From an uncultured Methylotenera sp. (GTDB lineage: Bacteria > Pseudomonadota > Gammaproteobacteria > Burkholderiales > Methylophilaceae): a stretch of DNA of 18,765 nt. The translations under genes were made by a program, and so were the position numbers. The stretch covers positions 1 through 18,765 of the forward strand of contig CALFXV010000023.1 in NCBI GenBank assembly GCA_937957775.1, written 5' to 3'. Shown in pieces: positions 8,718 through 15,807 of the stretch (position 1 is the first letter of the stretch; each line of letters opens with the position of its first letter). The notes beneath the pieces are model-generated. The model saw nothing but the letters and a program-made list of their open reading frames with translations. It was not told the origin of the DNA and made no database searches.

Positions 8718-9887
8718 ATGCGTAATTGGCTACTTCCAGAATACATAGAAGACGTTTTGCCGGCTGAAGCGGCGCGTATTGAAAGCATGCGTCGCTGCTT
8801 GCTCGATTTGTTTCGTGTGCACGGTTACCAATACGTTATTCCACCTATGCTGGAATACATGGAGTCATTGATCACCGGTGCCGGTCACGATTTGGACCTA
8901 GCTACCTTTAAAGTGGTGGATCAATTAAGTGGCCGTTTGATGGGGGTGCGGGCGGACATGACGCCACAAGCCGCCCGTATTGATGCGCACTTGCTTAATC
9001 AGCAAGGCATTACGCGGCTTTGTTATGCCGGTAGCGTGGTACGCACCAAGCCCGATGGCTTAGCGCAAACACGTGAGCCCTTGCAATTAGGTGCCGAGCT
9101 ATACGGCCACGCAGGCGTGGCCAGTGACATTGAAATTCAACGCCTATTGATACTAGCCTTGCAGGCCATGGGCGTGAATCAGGTGCACATGGATTTCAGT
9201 CATGTGGATATTTTTGGCAGTTTGATTGCGGCCAGCAGCGTCGATCCGCAGTTAGAACAAGATTTGTATGCCGCCTTGCAGAGCAAAGATCAGTCTAGCG
9301 TAGCCAGCCTAACGCAATGCTTGGATAAGCCTACTCGTGAAGCCTTGTTGCAGTTAACCGAACTCAATGGCGATCAAGCGATATTGCAAAAAGCGGCCAA
9401 AGTGCTGCCTGCCATGCCGGCGATCAAAGCCGCTTTAGCGAGCTTAACGGCCGTCAGCCAAGCCTTGGCGGATTTGGATGTCAGCTTGAGTTTTGATTTA
9501 AGCGAATTACGCGGTTACCACTACCACAGCGGCATGGTTTTCGCGGCCTACGCTCAAGGTTACAAGGGGCCATTGGCACTAGGCGGTCGCTACGACGAAG
9601 TGGGTTCGGCATTTGGTCGAGCGCGTCCGGCAACCGGCTTTAGCTTGGATTTGCGTGGCGTGGTGACGGCCTTGGCGCCAGCATCCTTGCTAACAGCCAT
9701 CTTTGCCCCTGCGCAAGGCGATGCGGGCTTGCAGGAAAAAATCGCTGCATTAAGGGCAGAAGGTCATATCGTCATTCAAGCTTTGCCTGACACAGGCCAC
9801 GATGTAAAAGAATTAAATTGCGACAGGAAGCTAGCCCATTACAACTCCGGTTGGCATGTAATGCCCATAGATAGCGATAAGAATTAA
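8718..9887 (+). CDS. hisZ: ATP phosphoribosyltransferase regulatory subunit HisZ
   Basis: HisZ is a catalytically inactive paralogue of histidyl-tRNA synthetase that assembles with short-form HisG to make an active, feedback-inhibited ATP phosphoribosyltransferase, the first step of histidine synthesis. The N-terminus LLPEYIEDVLPAEA is a HisZ hallmark. Class II synthetase core motifs remain (RADMTPQAARI near residue 80, LQLGAELYG near 120, LALGGRYDEV near 290). There is no C-terminal anticodon-binding domain, and the 389-residue length suits HisZ rather than HisS. Its presence implies that the genome has the short HisG, which is not in this window. The ATG at 8718 lies 12 bases behind the DUF2065 gene with a weak GAGAAA site. 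hisZ next to hflC and purA is usual in beta- and some gammaproteobacteria. Confidence 0.96.
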   Translation: MRNWLLPEYIEDVLPAEAARIESMRRCLLDLFRVHGYQYVIPPMLEYMESLITGAGHDLDLATFKVVDQLSGRLMGVRADMTPQAARIDAHLLNQQGITRLCYAGSVVRTKPDGLAQTREPLQLGAELYGHAGVASDIEIQRLLILALQAMGVNQVHMDFSHVDIFGSLIAASSVDPQLEQDLYAALQSKDQSSVASLTQCLDKPTREALLQLTELNGDQAILQKAAKVLPAMPAIKAALASLTAVSQALADLDVSLSFDLSELRGYHYHSGMVFAAYAQGYKGPLALGGRYDEVGSAFGRARPATGFSLDLRGVVTALAPASLLTAIFAPAQGDAGLQEKIAALRAEGHIVIQALPDTGHDVKELNCDRKLAHYNSGWHVMPIDSDKN

Positions 9888-9946
9888 GCAAACTAGCAGG
9901 CACAGCACTCAGCACACTCTCAAATTAAAATTATAAAGTTAAAGTT

Positions 9947-11278
9947 ATGGCAAATAAGGCAGCAAAAAACGTCGTTGTTATCGGTACGCAGTGGGGCGAT
10001 GAAGGCAAGGGAAAAATAGTCGATTGGCTAACCGATCACGCCCAAGGCGTGGTGCGCTTTCAAGGCGGGCATAATGCCGGCCACACCTTGGTGGTGGGGC
10101 AAGGGAATGCGCAGCGTGTCTACAAGCTTAACTTAGTTCCGTCTGGTATCGTCCGTTCCGGCATTAACTGCTACATCGGCAACGGCGTGGTATTGGATGC
10201 GGGACACTTATTAGGTGAAATTGCTGCCCTAGAAAAAGACGGTTTAGAAGTCAAAAGCCGTTTAAAAGTTAGCTCAGGTTGCCCGCTTATTTTAAGCCAC
10301 CACGTGGCGGTAGACGTGGCCCGTGAGGCCAAACGCAGTGCCGATAAAAAGATAGGCACGACAGGCAAAGGCATAGGCCCTACCTACGAGGATAAAGTGG
10401 CGCGGCGTGCGCTACGGGTTTACGATTTATTTTACCCCGAACGTTTTGCAGATAAATTACGCGAAGTCATGGACTACCATAACTTTGTATTAAGCCATTA
10501 TTTGGATGCTAAAACCGTCGATTTAAATCAGCAATACGATGCCAGCATGGCTCATGCCGTGGCTTTGAAGCCTATGATCAGCGATATCTCAGCCGAGCTT
10601 TACGCGGCCAATGGCCGTGGCGACAACTTATTGTTTGAAGGCGCACAAGGCACCTTGTTGGACATCGATCACGGTACTTACCCCTATGTGACTTCTAGCA
10701 ATTGCATAGCCGGTCAAGCTTCTGCAGGTACTGGTGTGGGCGCCAATATGCTGCATTATGTTTTAGGCATCACCAAAGCCTACACCACCCGTGTCGGTGG
10801 CGGCCCATTTCCTAGCGAGTTAGACATAGAAACAGCCGGTGTGCCAGGCTACCAAATGTCGACTAAAGGGCAGGAGATAGGCACGGTCACCAAACGCAAG
10901 CGTCGTTGTGGTTGGTTTGATGCGGCGGCTTTGCGTCGCTCAGCCATGATTAACGGCTTGACCGGCTTGTGCATCACAAAATTGGACGTCTTAGATGGCA
11001 TCGCCGAATTGAAGATATGCATAGGCTACGAGTTGGATGGCAAGAACATAGACCTATTGCCTATAGGCGCGGATGACGTGGCCGGCTGTAAGCCTATTTA
11101 CGAAACCGTGCCAGGTTGGACGGAAAGCACTTTTGGCGTTAAAACATGGGCAGGGCTACCTAAGAATGCGCAACATTACCTGAAACGCCTGGAAGCCTTG
11201 TGTGGCGTGCCAGTGGCCATCGTTTCAACTGGCCCTGAGCGCGATGAAACCATCGTCATCGAACACCCATTTTCTTAA
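9947..11278 (+). CDS. purA: Adenylosuccinate synthetase
   Basis: PurA uses GTP to join IMP and aspartate into adenylosuccinate, the committed step to AMP. The N-terminal phosphate-binding loop [11 protein letters not shown] holds the catalytic Asp18, and GGHNAGHT holds the catalytic His46; the offset from E. coli Asp13/His41 is a constant five residues. Further family motifs are [29 protein letters not shown] (start-of-loop IMP site) and [14 protein letters not shown]. The length of 443 is standard. The 59-base gap from hisZ has an AT-rich stretch (9921-9946) that could carry a promoter, but no clear Shine-Dalgarno. Only six bases separate the stop from the flavoprotein gene, so purA probably heads, or is part of, the C1 cofactor operon that follows. 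Confidence 0.97.
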   Translation: MANKAAKNVVVIGTQWGDEGKGKIVDWLTDHAQGVVRFQGGHNAGHTLVVGQGNAQRVYKLNLVPSGIVRSGINCYIGNGVVLDAGHLLGEIAALEKDGLEVKSRLKVSSGCPLILSHHVAVDVAREAKRSADKKIGTTGKGIGPTYEDKVARRALRVYDLFYPERFADKLREVMDYHNFVLSHYLDAKTVDLNQQYDASMAHAVALKPMISDISAELYAANGRGDNLLFEGAQGTLLDIDHGTYPYVTSSNCIAGQASAGTGVGANMLHYVLGITKAYTTRVGGGPFPSELDIETAGVPGYQMSTKGQEIGTVTKRKRRCGWFDAAALRRSAMINGLTGLCITKLDVLDGIAELKICIGYELDGKNIDLLPIGADDVAGCKPIYETVPGWTESTFGVKTWAGLPKNAQHYLKRLEALCGVPVAIVSTGPERDETIVIEHPFS

Positions 11279-11284
11279 TCTCTC

Positions 11285-11842
11285 ATGCAAAAGCAGCGCT
11301 TAGCTTGGGCCATCTCTGGCTCTGGGCATTACCTAAGGGAGGCGCTGGATTTGCTGGCCACCTTGCCAGACGTCGATGTGTTTTTAAGTAAAGCCGCTGC
11401 TGAAATTATTCAACAGTACGGCTTTCAGGCTAAGTTAGAAGCCAGCCAGCATCGGGTGTATTACGATAAAACCGCCAGCAGTGTGCCGGTCGGTTTGCTC
11501 TACAGTGGCCACTATCACACTTTGGTAATCGCCCCGGCCACCTCCAACACCATTGCAAAAATGGCTTACGGTTTTTCCGACTCATTGGTAACCAACCTCT
11601 ACGCGCAAGCCGGCAAAACCCGAGTGCCCAGCCTGGTGTTTGCTTGTGACACGGTGCCAGAAGAAAGTGCTGGCGCCATTGAATCTGAAGCGCCGCGGCA
11701 AAAAATCGTGCAGGTTTACCCTAGGCAAATTGATTTAGCCAACGTTGCTAAGTTGGCTGAATTTGAAGCCACCTCAGTATTTTCTGACATTCCGGCATTG
11801 GCCACTGCTATTAATCAGCGTTTGCACGCATTGGGCGTTTAG
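11285..11842 (+). CDS. afpA: Archaeal-type flavoprotein (AfpA/DmrB-like), methanopterin-linked
   Basis: This 185-residue protein belongs to the flavoprotein superfamily that includes archaeal AfpA and the dihydromethanopterin reductase DmrB. The N-terminal strand and turn read AWAISGSGHYLRE, the nucleotide/flavin-binding start of the family. The phosphate-loop-like motif APATSNTIAKMAYG lies near residues 82-95, and the later ACDTVPEES is also family-like. In methylotrophs such genes travel with the tetrahydromethanopterin pathway. A role in reducing a pterin, as DmrB does to dihydromethanopterin, or in electron transfer is plausible but is inferred from family and context. The symbol afpA is the best fit, with dmrB as the alternative. 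The start at 11285 lies six bases after purA with no Shine-Dalgarno, so coupling to purA translation is likely. Confidence 0.75.
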   Translation: MQKQRLAWAISGSGHYLREALDLLATLPDVDVFLSKAAAEIIQQYGFQAKLEASQHRVYYDKTASSVPVGLLYSGHYHTLVIAPATSNTIAKMAYGFSDSLVTNLYAQAGKTRVPSLVFACDTVPEESAGAIESEAPRQKIVQVYPRQIDLANVAKLAEFEATSVFSDIPALATAINQRLHALGV

Positions 11843-11851
11843 TGCATCAGC

Positions 11852-13288
11852 ATGGTCGCGAAAAATTTACTTTTCTTAACGGGTAAATTGGCTGAAAAAA
11901 GCTTGGCTAAGGTATTGGCGCAAGTGCAAGCCAAACAAGACCCGAATACTCCTCAATTCAAATACCGCATAGTGGAAATAGGCGTATCGGTTGCCGCACT
12001 CATGACGCCGCAATTAATTGCCAGGCGACTTAAAGACAGCGGCGATGCCGACAAGGTGATCGTGCCTGGTCTTTGTTTGGGTGATATCGCGCCCTTGGCT
12101 GATCAATATGGCGTGCCGGTTGAACGTGGTCCAGCGGATTTAAAAGATTTGCCGCAGTATTTTGGTCAGGTGGGTTTAGCCCCAGATTTAAGCGATTACC
12201 GCGTAAAGATTTTTGCTGAAATCGTCGATGCCCCCATGTTAAGCGTGGCTGGCATCGTTGCCAAAGCGCAAGCGTATCAAGCGCAAGGGGCGAACGTAAT
12301 CGACTTGGGATGCTTGCCCGGTGTGCCTTTCCCCCATTTAAAAGAGTCCGTGCAGGCGCTTAAAGGCTTGGGTTTCGCCGTCAGTGTTGATTCGCTTAGC
12401 GTAGACGATTTATTGACCGCCGGGCATGCCGGTGCCGACTACTTGTTGAGTTTGACTGAAAAAACCCTATGGGTAGCCCACGAAGTAGCGGCCACGCCAG
12501 TGTTGATTCCCGCTAAACCACACAGCCTGCCGTCTTTATATCGGGCCATTGAAGCTTGCCAAAAAGTCGGCAAGCCTTTTATCGCCGATGCCATATTGGA
12601 CCCTATCCATTTTGGTTTGACGCAATCAATCGTTCGCTATCAAGCCCTGCGCAAAAAATACCCGGACATCGCCATCATGATGGGCATAGGTAACCTAACC
12701 GAATTAACCGATGCCGATACCACCGGTATTAACACCTTGCTGTTTGGCATCATCAGCGAATTGAACATCAATGCCGTACTCGCTACCTCGGTCAGCCCGC
12801 ATGCGGTTAATGCCATCGCCGAAGCCGATTTGGCTAGGCGTGTTATGCACGCCGCCAAGGCCGATGACAGGCTGCCTCGGGGCTACAGCAACGGCTTGCT
12901 GGGCTTACATGACAGGCGGCCATTCACCTATAGTGTGGATGAAATTAAAGAGATAGCCAGCATGATCAAAGACCCGAACTTTCGTATCCAGGTCAGCGAG
13001 CAGGGTGTGCATGTATACAATAGAGATGGGCTGCACCAAGCGACCGATCCGTTTGCGCTATACCCTATGCTAGACGTGCATGACGATGCCTCGCATGCTT
13101 TTTATTTGGGTGTGGAATTGGCTAGGGCGCAAATTGCTTGGCAACTAAAAAAACGTTACGTGCAAGATCAAGCCTTGGAGTGGGGTGTAAGCGCAGCGCC
13201 TACTCAGCCGGAGGCAAAAATTGCCCATCGTGAGGCTGCCATGAGTGCACGAAAATTAGCCGCGAAAAAATCAAATCATGATATTTGA
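11852..13288 (+). CDS. Dihydropteroate synthase-like protein (DUF6513/TIGR00284-type), C1 cofactor cluster
   Basis: This 478-residue protein has a DHPS-like TIM-barrel core: GANVIDLGCLPG (about residue 147 on) resembles the pterin-binding strand of FolP, and FAVSVDSLSVDDLLTAG resembles its second pterin site. KPFIADAILDPIHFG and IAIMMGIGNLTELT follow the later barrel strands. An N-terminal domain of about 130 residues (LFLTGKLAEKSLAKVL and VIVPGLCLGD) is not found in folate DHPS. Related proteins are known from methanogens and from methylotrophs with tetrahydromethanopterin. Its reaction is unsettled; since methanopterin synthesis condenses a pterin with a ribofuranosyl-aniline, a pterin-condensing role is an attractive inference. 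The tail after about residue 445 is basic and alanine/lysine-rich. The start lies nine bases after the flavoprotein gene, and the end overlaps the DUF447 gene by 11 bases. Confidence 0.85.
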   Translation: MVAKNLLFLTGKLAEKSLAKVLAQVQAKQDPNTPQFKYRIVEIGVSVAALMTPQLIARRLKDSGDADKVIVPGLCLGDIAPLADQYGVPVERGPADLKDLPQYFGQVGLAPDLSDYRVKIFAEIVDAPMLSVAGIVAKAQAYQAQGANVIDLGCLPGVPFPHLKESVQALKGLGFAVSVDSLSVDDLLTAGHAGADYLLSLTEKTLWVAHEVAATPVLIPAKPHSLPSLYRAIEACQKVGKPFIADAILDPIHFGLTQSIVRYQALRKKYPDIAIMMGIGNLTELTDADTTGINTLLFGIISELNINAVLATSVSPHAVNAIAEADLARRVMHAAKADDRLPRGYSNGLLGLHDRRPFTYSVDEIKEIASMIKDPNFRIQVSEQGVHVYNRDGLHQATDPFALYPMLDVHDDASHAFYLGVELARAQIAWQLKKRYVQDQALEWGVSAAPTQPEAKIAHREAAMSARKLAAKKSNHDI

Positions 13289-13853
13289 AACCATCGTTAC
13301 CAGCATGAATGAGCAAGGCGAGGTTCACGTCGCCCCATTTGGCATACAAAGGCAGGGCGAGATTGTCATTATTTCCCCGTATAAGCCGTCTTTGACCTTA
13401 GGCAATATCCTAACCAGTCAATGCGCCGTGCTTAGCCTCTGCGATGACGTGCGGGTGTTTGCTGGGGCGCTGACCAATAGGCAAGCTTGGTCGCTGTTGC
13501 CAGCCGAGCAGCTCTTGGGCTATCGGTTGGCGGATTGTTTAGCGCATGAGGAATTGACCTTGTTGCGCGTGGAGGAGGATGCCGAGCGTCCTCGCTTGCA
13601 TATGCAGGTGCAGCATCGCGTCCAGCATCAAGCATTTTCCGGCTTTAACCGTGCCCAAGCCGCGGTGATTGAGCTGGCGGTCTTGGTCAGCCGTTTAACT
13701 AGGTTACCCAAAGACAAAGTGCAATCGGAAAGGCAGTATTTGCAAATTGCCATAGACAAAACTGCGGGTGAACGTGAGTTGCAGGCATGGGCTTGGCTGA
13801 CCGATAAAATAGACAACCACTATGCCGCACAAGACGGGAGCAATCTCGCATGA
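13278..13853 (+). CDS. DUF447-family protein, probable FMN-binding split barrel
   Basis: This 191-residue protein is of the archaeal/methylotroph DUF447 family. The opening, IFETIVTSMNEQGEVHVAPFGI, is the pattern of flavin-reductase-like split beta-barrels, where residues in this strand and turn contact FMN. A second segment (PSLTLGNILTSQCAVLSLCDDVRVFAGALT) is also typical of that fold. The middle (RVEEDAERPRLHMQVQHRV) resembles a substrate-pocket strand, and the C-terminal half is helical (NRAQAAVIELAVLVSRL). The biochemical role is unknown, but the gene co-occurs with methanopterin and methanofuran genes. It overlaps the DHPS-like gene by 11 bases and mfnB by 4, so all three are coupled. 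No Shine-Dalgarno lies before the ATG at 13278, consistent with re-initiation. Its place between DHPS-like and MfnB makes it a candidate for an unassigned cofactor step. Confidence 0.8.
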   Translation: MIFETIVTSMNEQGEVHVAPFGIQRQGEIVIISPYKPSLTLGNILTSQCAVLSLCDDVRVFAGALTNRQAWSLLPAEQLLGYRLADCLAHEELTLLRVEEDAERPRLHMQVQHRVQHQAFSGFNRAQAAVIELAVLVSRLTRLPKDKVQSERQYLQIAIDKTAGERELQAWAWLTDKIDNHYAAQDGSNLA

Positions 13854-14566
13854 ATGCCGCTCTGCTGGGCAGGCAAACTAGCCCGCAAATGTTGATCAGC
13901 GTTTGCACGCTGGATGAGGCGAAGATGGCATTAGAGCTTGGTGCCGATATCATAGACCTAAAAAATCCGCATAGCGGTGCCTTGGGGGCTTTGCCGCTAG
14001 AGGATATCCGCGGCATCGTCGCCTACCTAAACCAGCAGCCCATGGCTCATAAAAGCTTGACCAGCGCGACCTTGGGCGATTTGCCCATGCAAGCTGAGCA
14101 GTGGCTGCCGCAACTGGATCAAGTTATCGCCACCGGTGTGGCCATCATTAAAATTGGCTTTTTTGCTACCGAGGATTACCAAGGCTGCCTGCAAGCCATG
14201 CTGCCCTATACTCAGGCTGGCCATCAACTGATTGCAGTGCTGTTTGCGGAAACCGCTTACCCTGATAGTTTGCTTGCCGACATCAAGCAAGCCGGTTTTC
14301 TAGGCGTGATGCTGGACACGCAAATTAAAAACGGCTTGAGCCTATTTGACCACTACAGTGCTGAGCAAGTCAGCGAATTCGCCAAGCAGGTTGCAGCACA
14401 GGGCATGTTATTGGGGTTGGCTGGTTCATTAAGGGATAGCCACCTGGCGGCGGCCAAAACCCTGCAGCCACACTACATCGGTTTCAGAGGCGGGGTGTGC
14501 GTGGCTAATCAACGCGTATCAACCTTGGATGCCGAGAAGATCAAAGTAATTCGTAAGATGCTGTGA
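13850..14566 (+). CDS. mfnB: (5-formylfuran-3-yl)methyl phosphate synthase MfnB (DUF556)
   Basis: MfnB condenses two molecules of glyceraldehyde 3-phosphate into 4-(hydroxymethyl)-2-furancarboxaldehyde phosphate, the furan precursor of methanofuran and the methylotroph equivalent, methylofuran. The product aligns by eye with the methanogen enzyme MJ1099. GADIIDLKNPHSGALGA holds the Schiff-base Lys (Lys38 here), IIKIGFF holds a second conserved Lys (Lys101), and MLDTQIKNG holds the active-site Asp (Asp156). Near the end, LAGSL and GFRGGVC match the family's phosphate-binding turns. The 238-residue length is normal. A GGGAG site (13837-13841) precedes the ATG, which overlaps the DUF447 stop as ATGA. 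Finding MfnB with DHPS-like and flavoprotein genes implies formaldehyde oxidation by H4MPT- and methanofuran-linked enzymes, though the core pathway genes (fae, mch, fhc) are elsewhere. Confidence 0.9.
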   Translation: MNAALLGRQTSPQMLISVCTLDEAKMALELGADIIDLKNPHSGALGALPLEDIRGIVAYLNQQPMAHKSLTSATLGDLPMQAEQWLPQLDQVIATGVAIIKIGFFATEDYQGCLQAMLPYTQAGHQLIAVLFAETAYPDSLLADIKQAGFLGVMLDTQIKNGLSLFDHYSAEQVSEFAKQVAAQGMLLGLAGSLRDSHLAAAKTLQPHYIGFRGGVCVANQRVSTLDAEKIKVIRKML

Positions 14567-14653
14567 AATTTTGTTAATATGGCGCTATATTAATAGTGCG
14601 GTTGATAGTTAAGGCGGATGTATGGCCTTTTGTTTTCAGCTAAGGAGTAAATC
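14567..14653 (+). promoter_or_regulatory. ompA leader with palindrome and ribosome-binding site
   Basis: This 87-base gap separates mfnB from ompA and must carry the ompA promoter, as there is no good terminator for mfnB. It holds an interrupted palindrome TTAATATGGCGCTATATTAA (14574-14593; 7-base arms around GGCGCT, itself nearly symmetric). A short stem AAGGC/GCCTT (14611-14629) follows, then TTTTGTTTT, which may be a weak terminator or a 5'UTR hairpin. The Shine-Dalgarno AAGGAG sits just before the ompA ATG. A TTGTTA resembling a -35 box (14571-14576) overlaps the palindrome's left edge, but no -10 at proper spacing is convincing. Confidence 0.4.
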
Positions 14654-15739
14654 ATGAAAAATAATCGTCAGTTTATAGCAGCAATCCTTTCAGTATTTGG
14701 CTTTTTGGCAGGCGATGTCAGTGCAGAAGAAGCTTACAGTGGTGCATGGTATGCCGTACCGGGCGTGAGCTTGATGGATACCGATAAAGACTTGGCTGCC
14801 AAAAATGGCGGCGGTGCCTCTATACGCTTGGGCAAGGAGCTTAGCCCACATTGGGACATACAGTCTGGTCTCAGTTACGCGCGTGCGAACGACGAGCTAG
14901 CCTCTGGAAGTGGCCGTTACAAACAAACCAGCTTAGGCATGGATGCGCTCTATATGTTGGGTCGCGATAGTTTCCGTCCCTTCTTGCTAACCGGCTTAGG
15001 TGTGGCGAATAACAAGCTGGATTATTCAACTAGCCCAGCTGTGCAAGATAAAAGCAAAACCTCATGGCTGGCTAACATAGGCTTGGGTGCGCAGTATTTA
15101 TTCAACGACAGCTTCGGTGTGCAAGCCGATGTGCGTCAACAATGGACACGCTCCAATGCTAAAGCCGGCTCAGTGTTGGATGCAGGCGGCACCGTGGGCA
15201 ATACTTTGCTGAATTTAGGTGGGGTATTCCGCTTCCCTGCCCCAACCGCCATGCCAGTAGCCGAATCGGCGCCGGCCGCCGCACCAGTGCAGGCCGCTGC
15301 TGCGCCAGATGCGCCTGTCCCTGCAGCATTGCCGGCTTGCAAGCCCAGCTTTGAAACTGTGACCATATTGGCTGAAAAATTGTTTGCCTTTGATCAAGAT
15401 AAATTGCAAGACAGTTCCAAGCCGAATTTGGACGAAGTGGCTAACAAAATTAAAGCTAATGCCGATGTCGAGTTGGTGTTGGTAACCGGTCATACCGATA
15501 GGTTGGGCAGCGAAAGTTACAATCAGAAATTGTCTGAGCGTCGCGCCAATCAAGTCAAAGCCTATCTAATGACGCAAGGCGTGTCGGCTAAACGTTTGCA
15601 AGCTTCTGGTAAGGGTGAGTCTGAGCCGGTGGTGGCATGCAAGGGCGATAAACCCAACAAGAAACTCATAGAGTGCTTGCAGCCTAATCGTCGCGTGGTC
15701 ATTTCCGCTGAAAAACAGCGTGAAATGCCTTGCCGCTAA
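14654..15739 (+). CDS. ompA: OmpA-family outer-membrane protein with peptidoglycan-binding domain
   Basis: This 361-residue protein tethers the outer membrane to the peptidoglycan. A Sec signal peptide (FIAAILSVFGFLAGDVSA, cleavage after VSA near residue 24) leads to an eight-stranded beta-barrel domain of about 170 residues with alternating-strand patterns (SGLSYARAN, ALYMLGRD, LLTGLGVANNKLDYS, VQADVRQQW). An Ala/Pro-rich linker follows (about residues 195-225), then an OmpA C-terminal domain with the binding motif VTGHTDRLGSESYNQKLSERRANQV (about residues 277-301) and NRRVVI. Cys residues in PACKPS, VACKGD and LIECLQ suggest disulfides, as in betaproteobacterial homologues. It has a strong AAGGAG ribosome-binding site and a rho-independent terminator 25 bases after the stop, so it is probably a single-gene, highly expressed transcript. 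Confidence 0.93.
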   Translation: MKNNRQFIAAILSVFGFLAGDVSAEEAYSGAWYAVPGVSLMDTDKDLAAKNGGGASIRLGKELSPHWDIQSGLSYARANDELASGSGRYKQTSLGMDALYMLGRDSFRPFLLTGLGVANNKLDYSTSPAVQDKSKTSWLANIGLGAQYLFNDSFGVQADVRQQWTRSNAKAGSVLDAGGTVGNTLLNLGGVFRFPAPTAMPVAESAPAAAPVQAAAAPDAPVPAALPACKPSFETVTILAEKLFAFDQDKLQDSSKPNLDEVANKIKANADVELVLVTGHTDRLGSESYNQKLSERRANQVKAYLMTQGVSAKRLQASGKGESEPVVACKGDKPNKKLIECLQPNRRVVISAEKQREMPCR

Positions 15740-15763
15740 GCTAAATATAATCTGTTTAAGTTT

Positions 15764-15789
15764 AAGCCCCGTCATGACGGGGCTTTTTT
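15764..15789 (+). terminator. Rho-independent terminator of ompA
   Basis: A perfect inverted repeat, GCCCCGTCATGACGGGGC flanked by AA and TT pairs (stem 15764-15785), is followed directly by six T residues (15784-15789). The GC-rich stem with T-run is a textbook intrinsic terminator. It lies 25 bases after the ompA stop and 18 bases before the next start, and separates ompA from the mtaD-ubiG-gph unit. Confidence 0.92.
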
Positions 15790-15791
15790 AT

Positions 15792-15800
15792 TGGTAGAAT
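15792..15800 (+). promoter_or_regulatory. Putative extended -10 promoter of mtaD, close to the start codon
   Basis: TGGTAGAAT fits an extended -10 element and ends seven bases before the ATG at 15808. Transcription would start at about 15806-15808, on or next to the start codon, giving a leaderless message. No Shine-Dalgarno lies between them. The element begins three bases after the ompA terminator's T-run, so the transcript is independent of ompA. A sister element, TGGTAAAAT, precedes gltX. Confidence 0.4.
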
Positions 15801-15807
15801 AAGTGCT

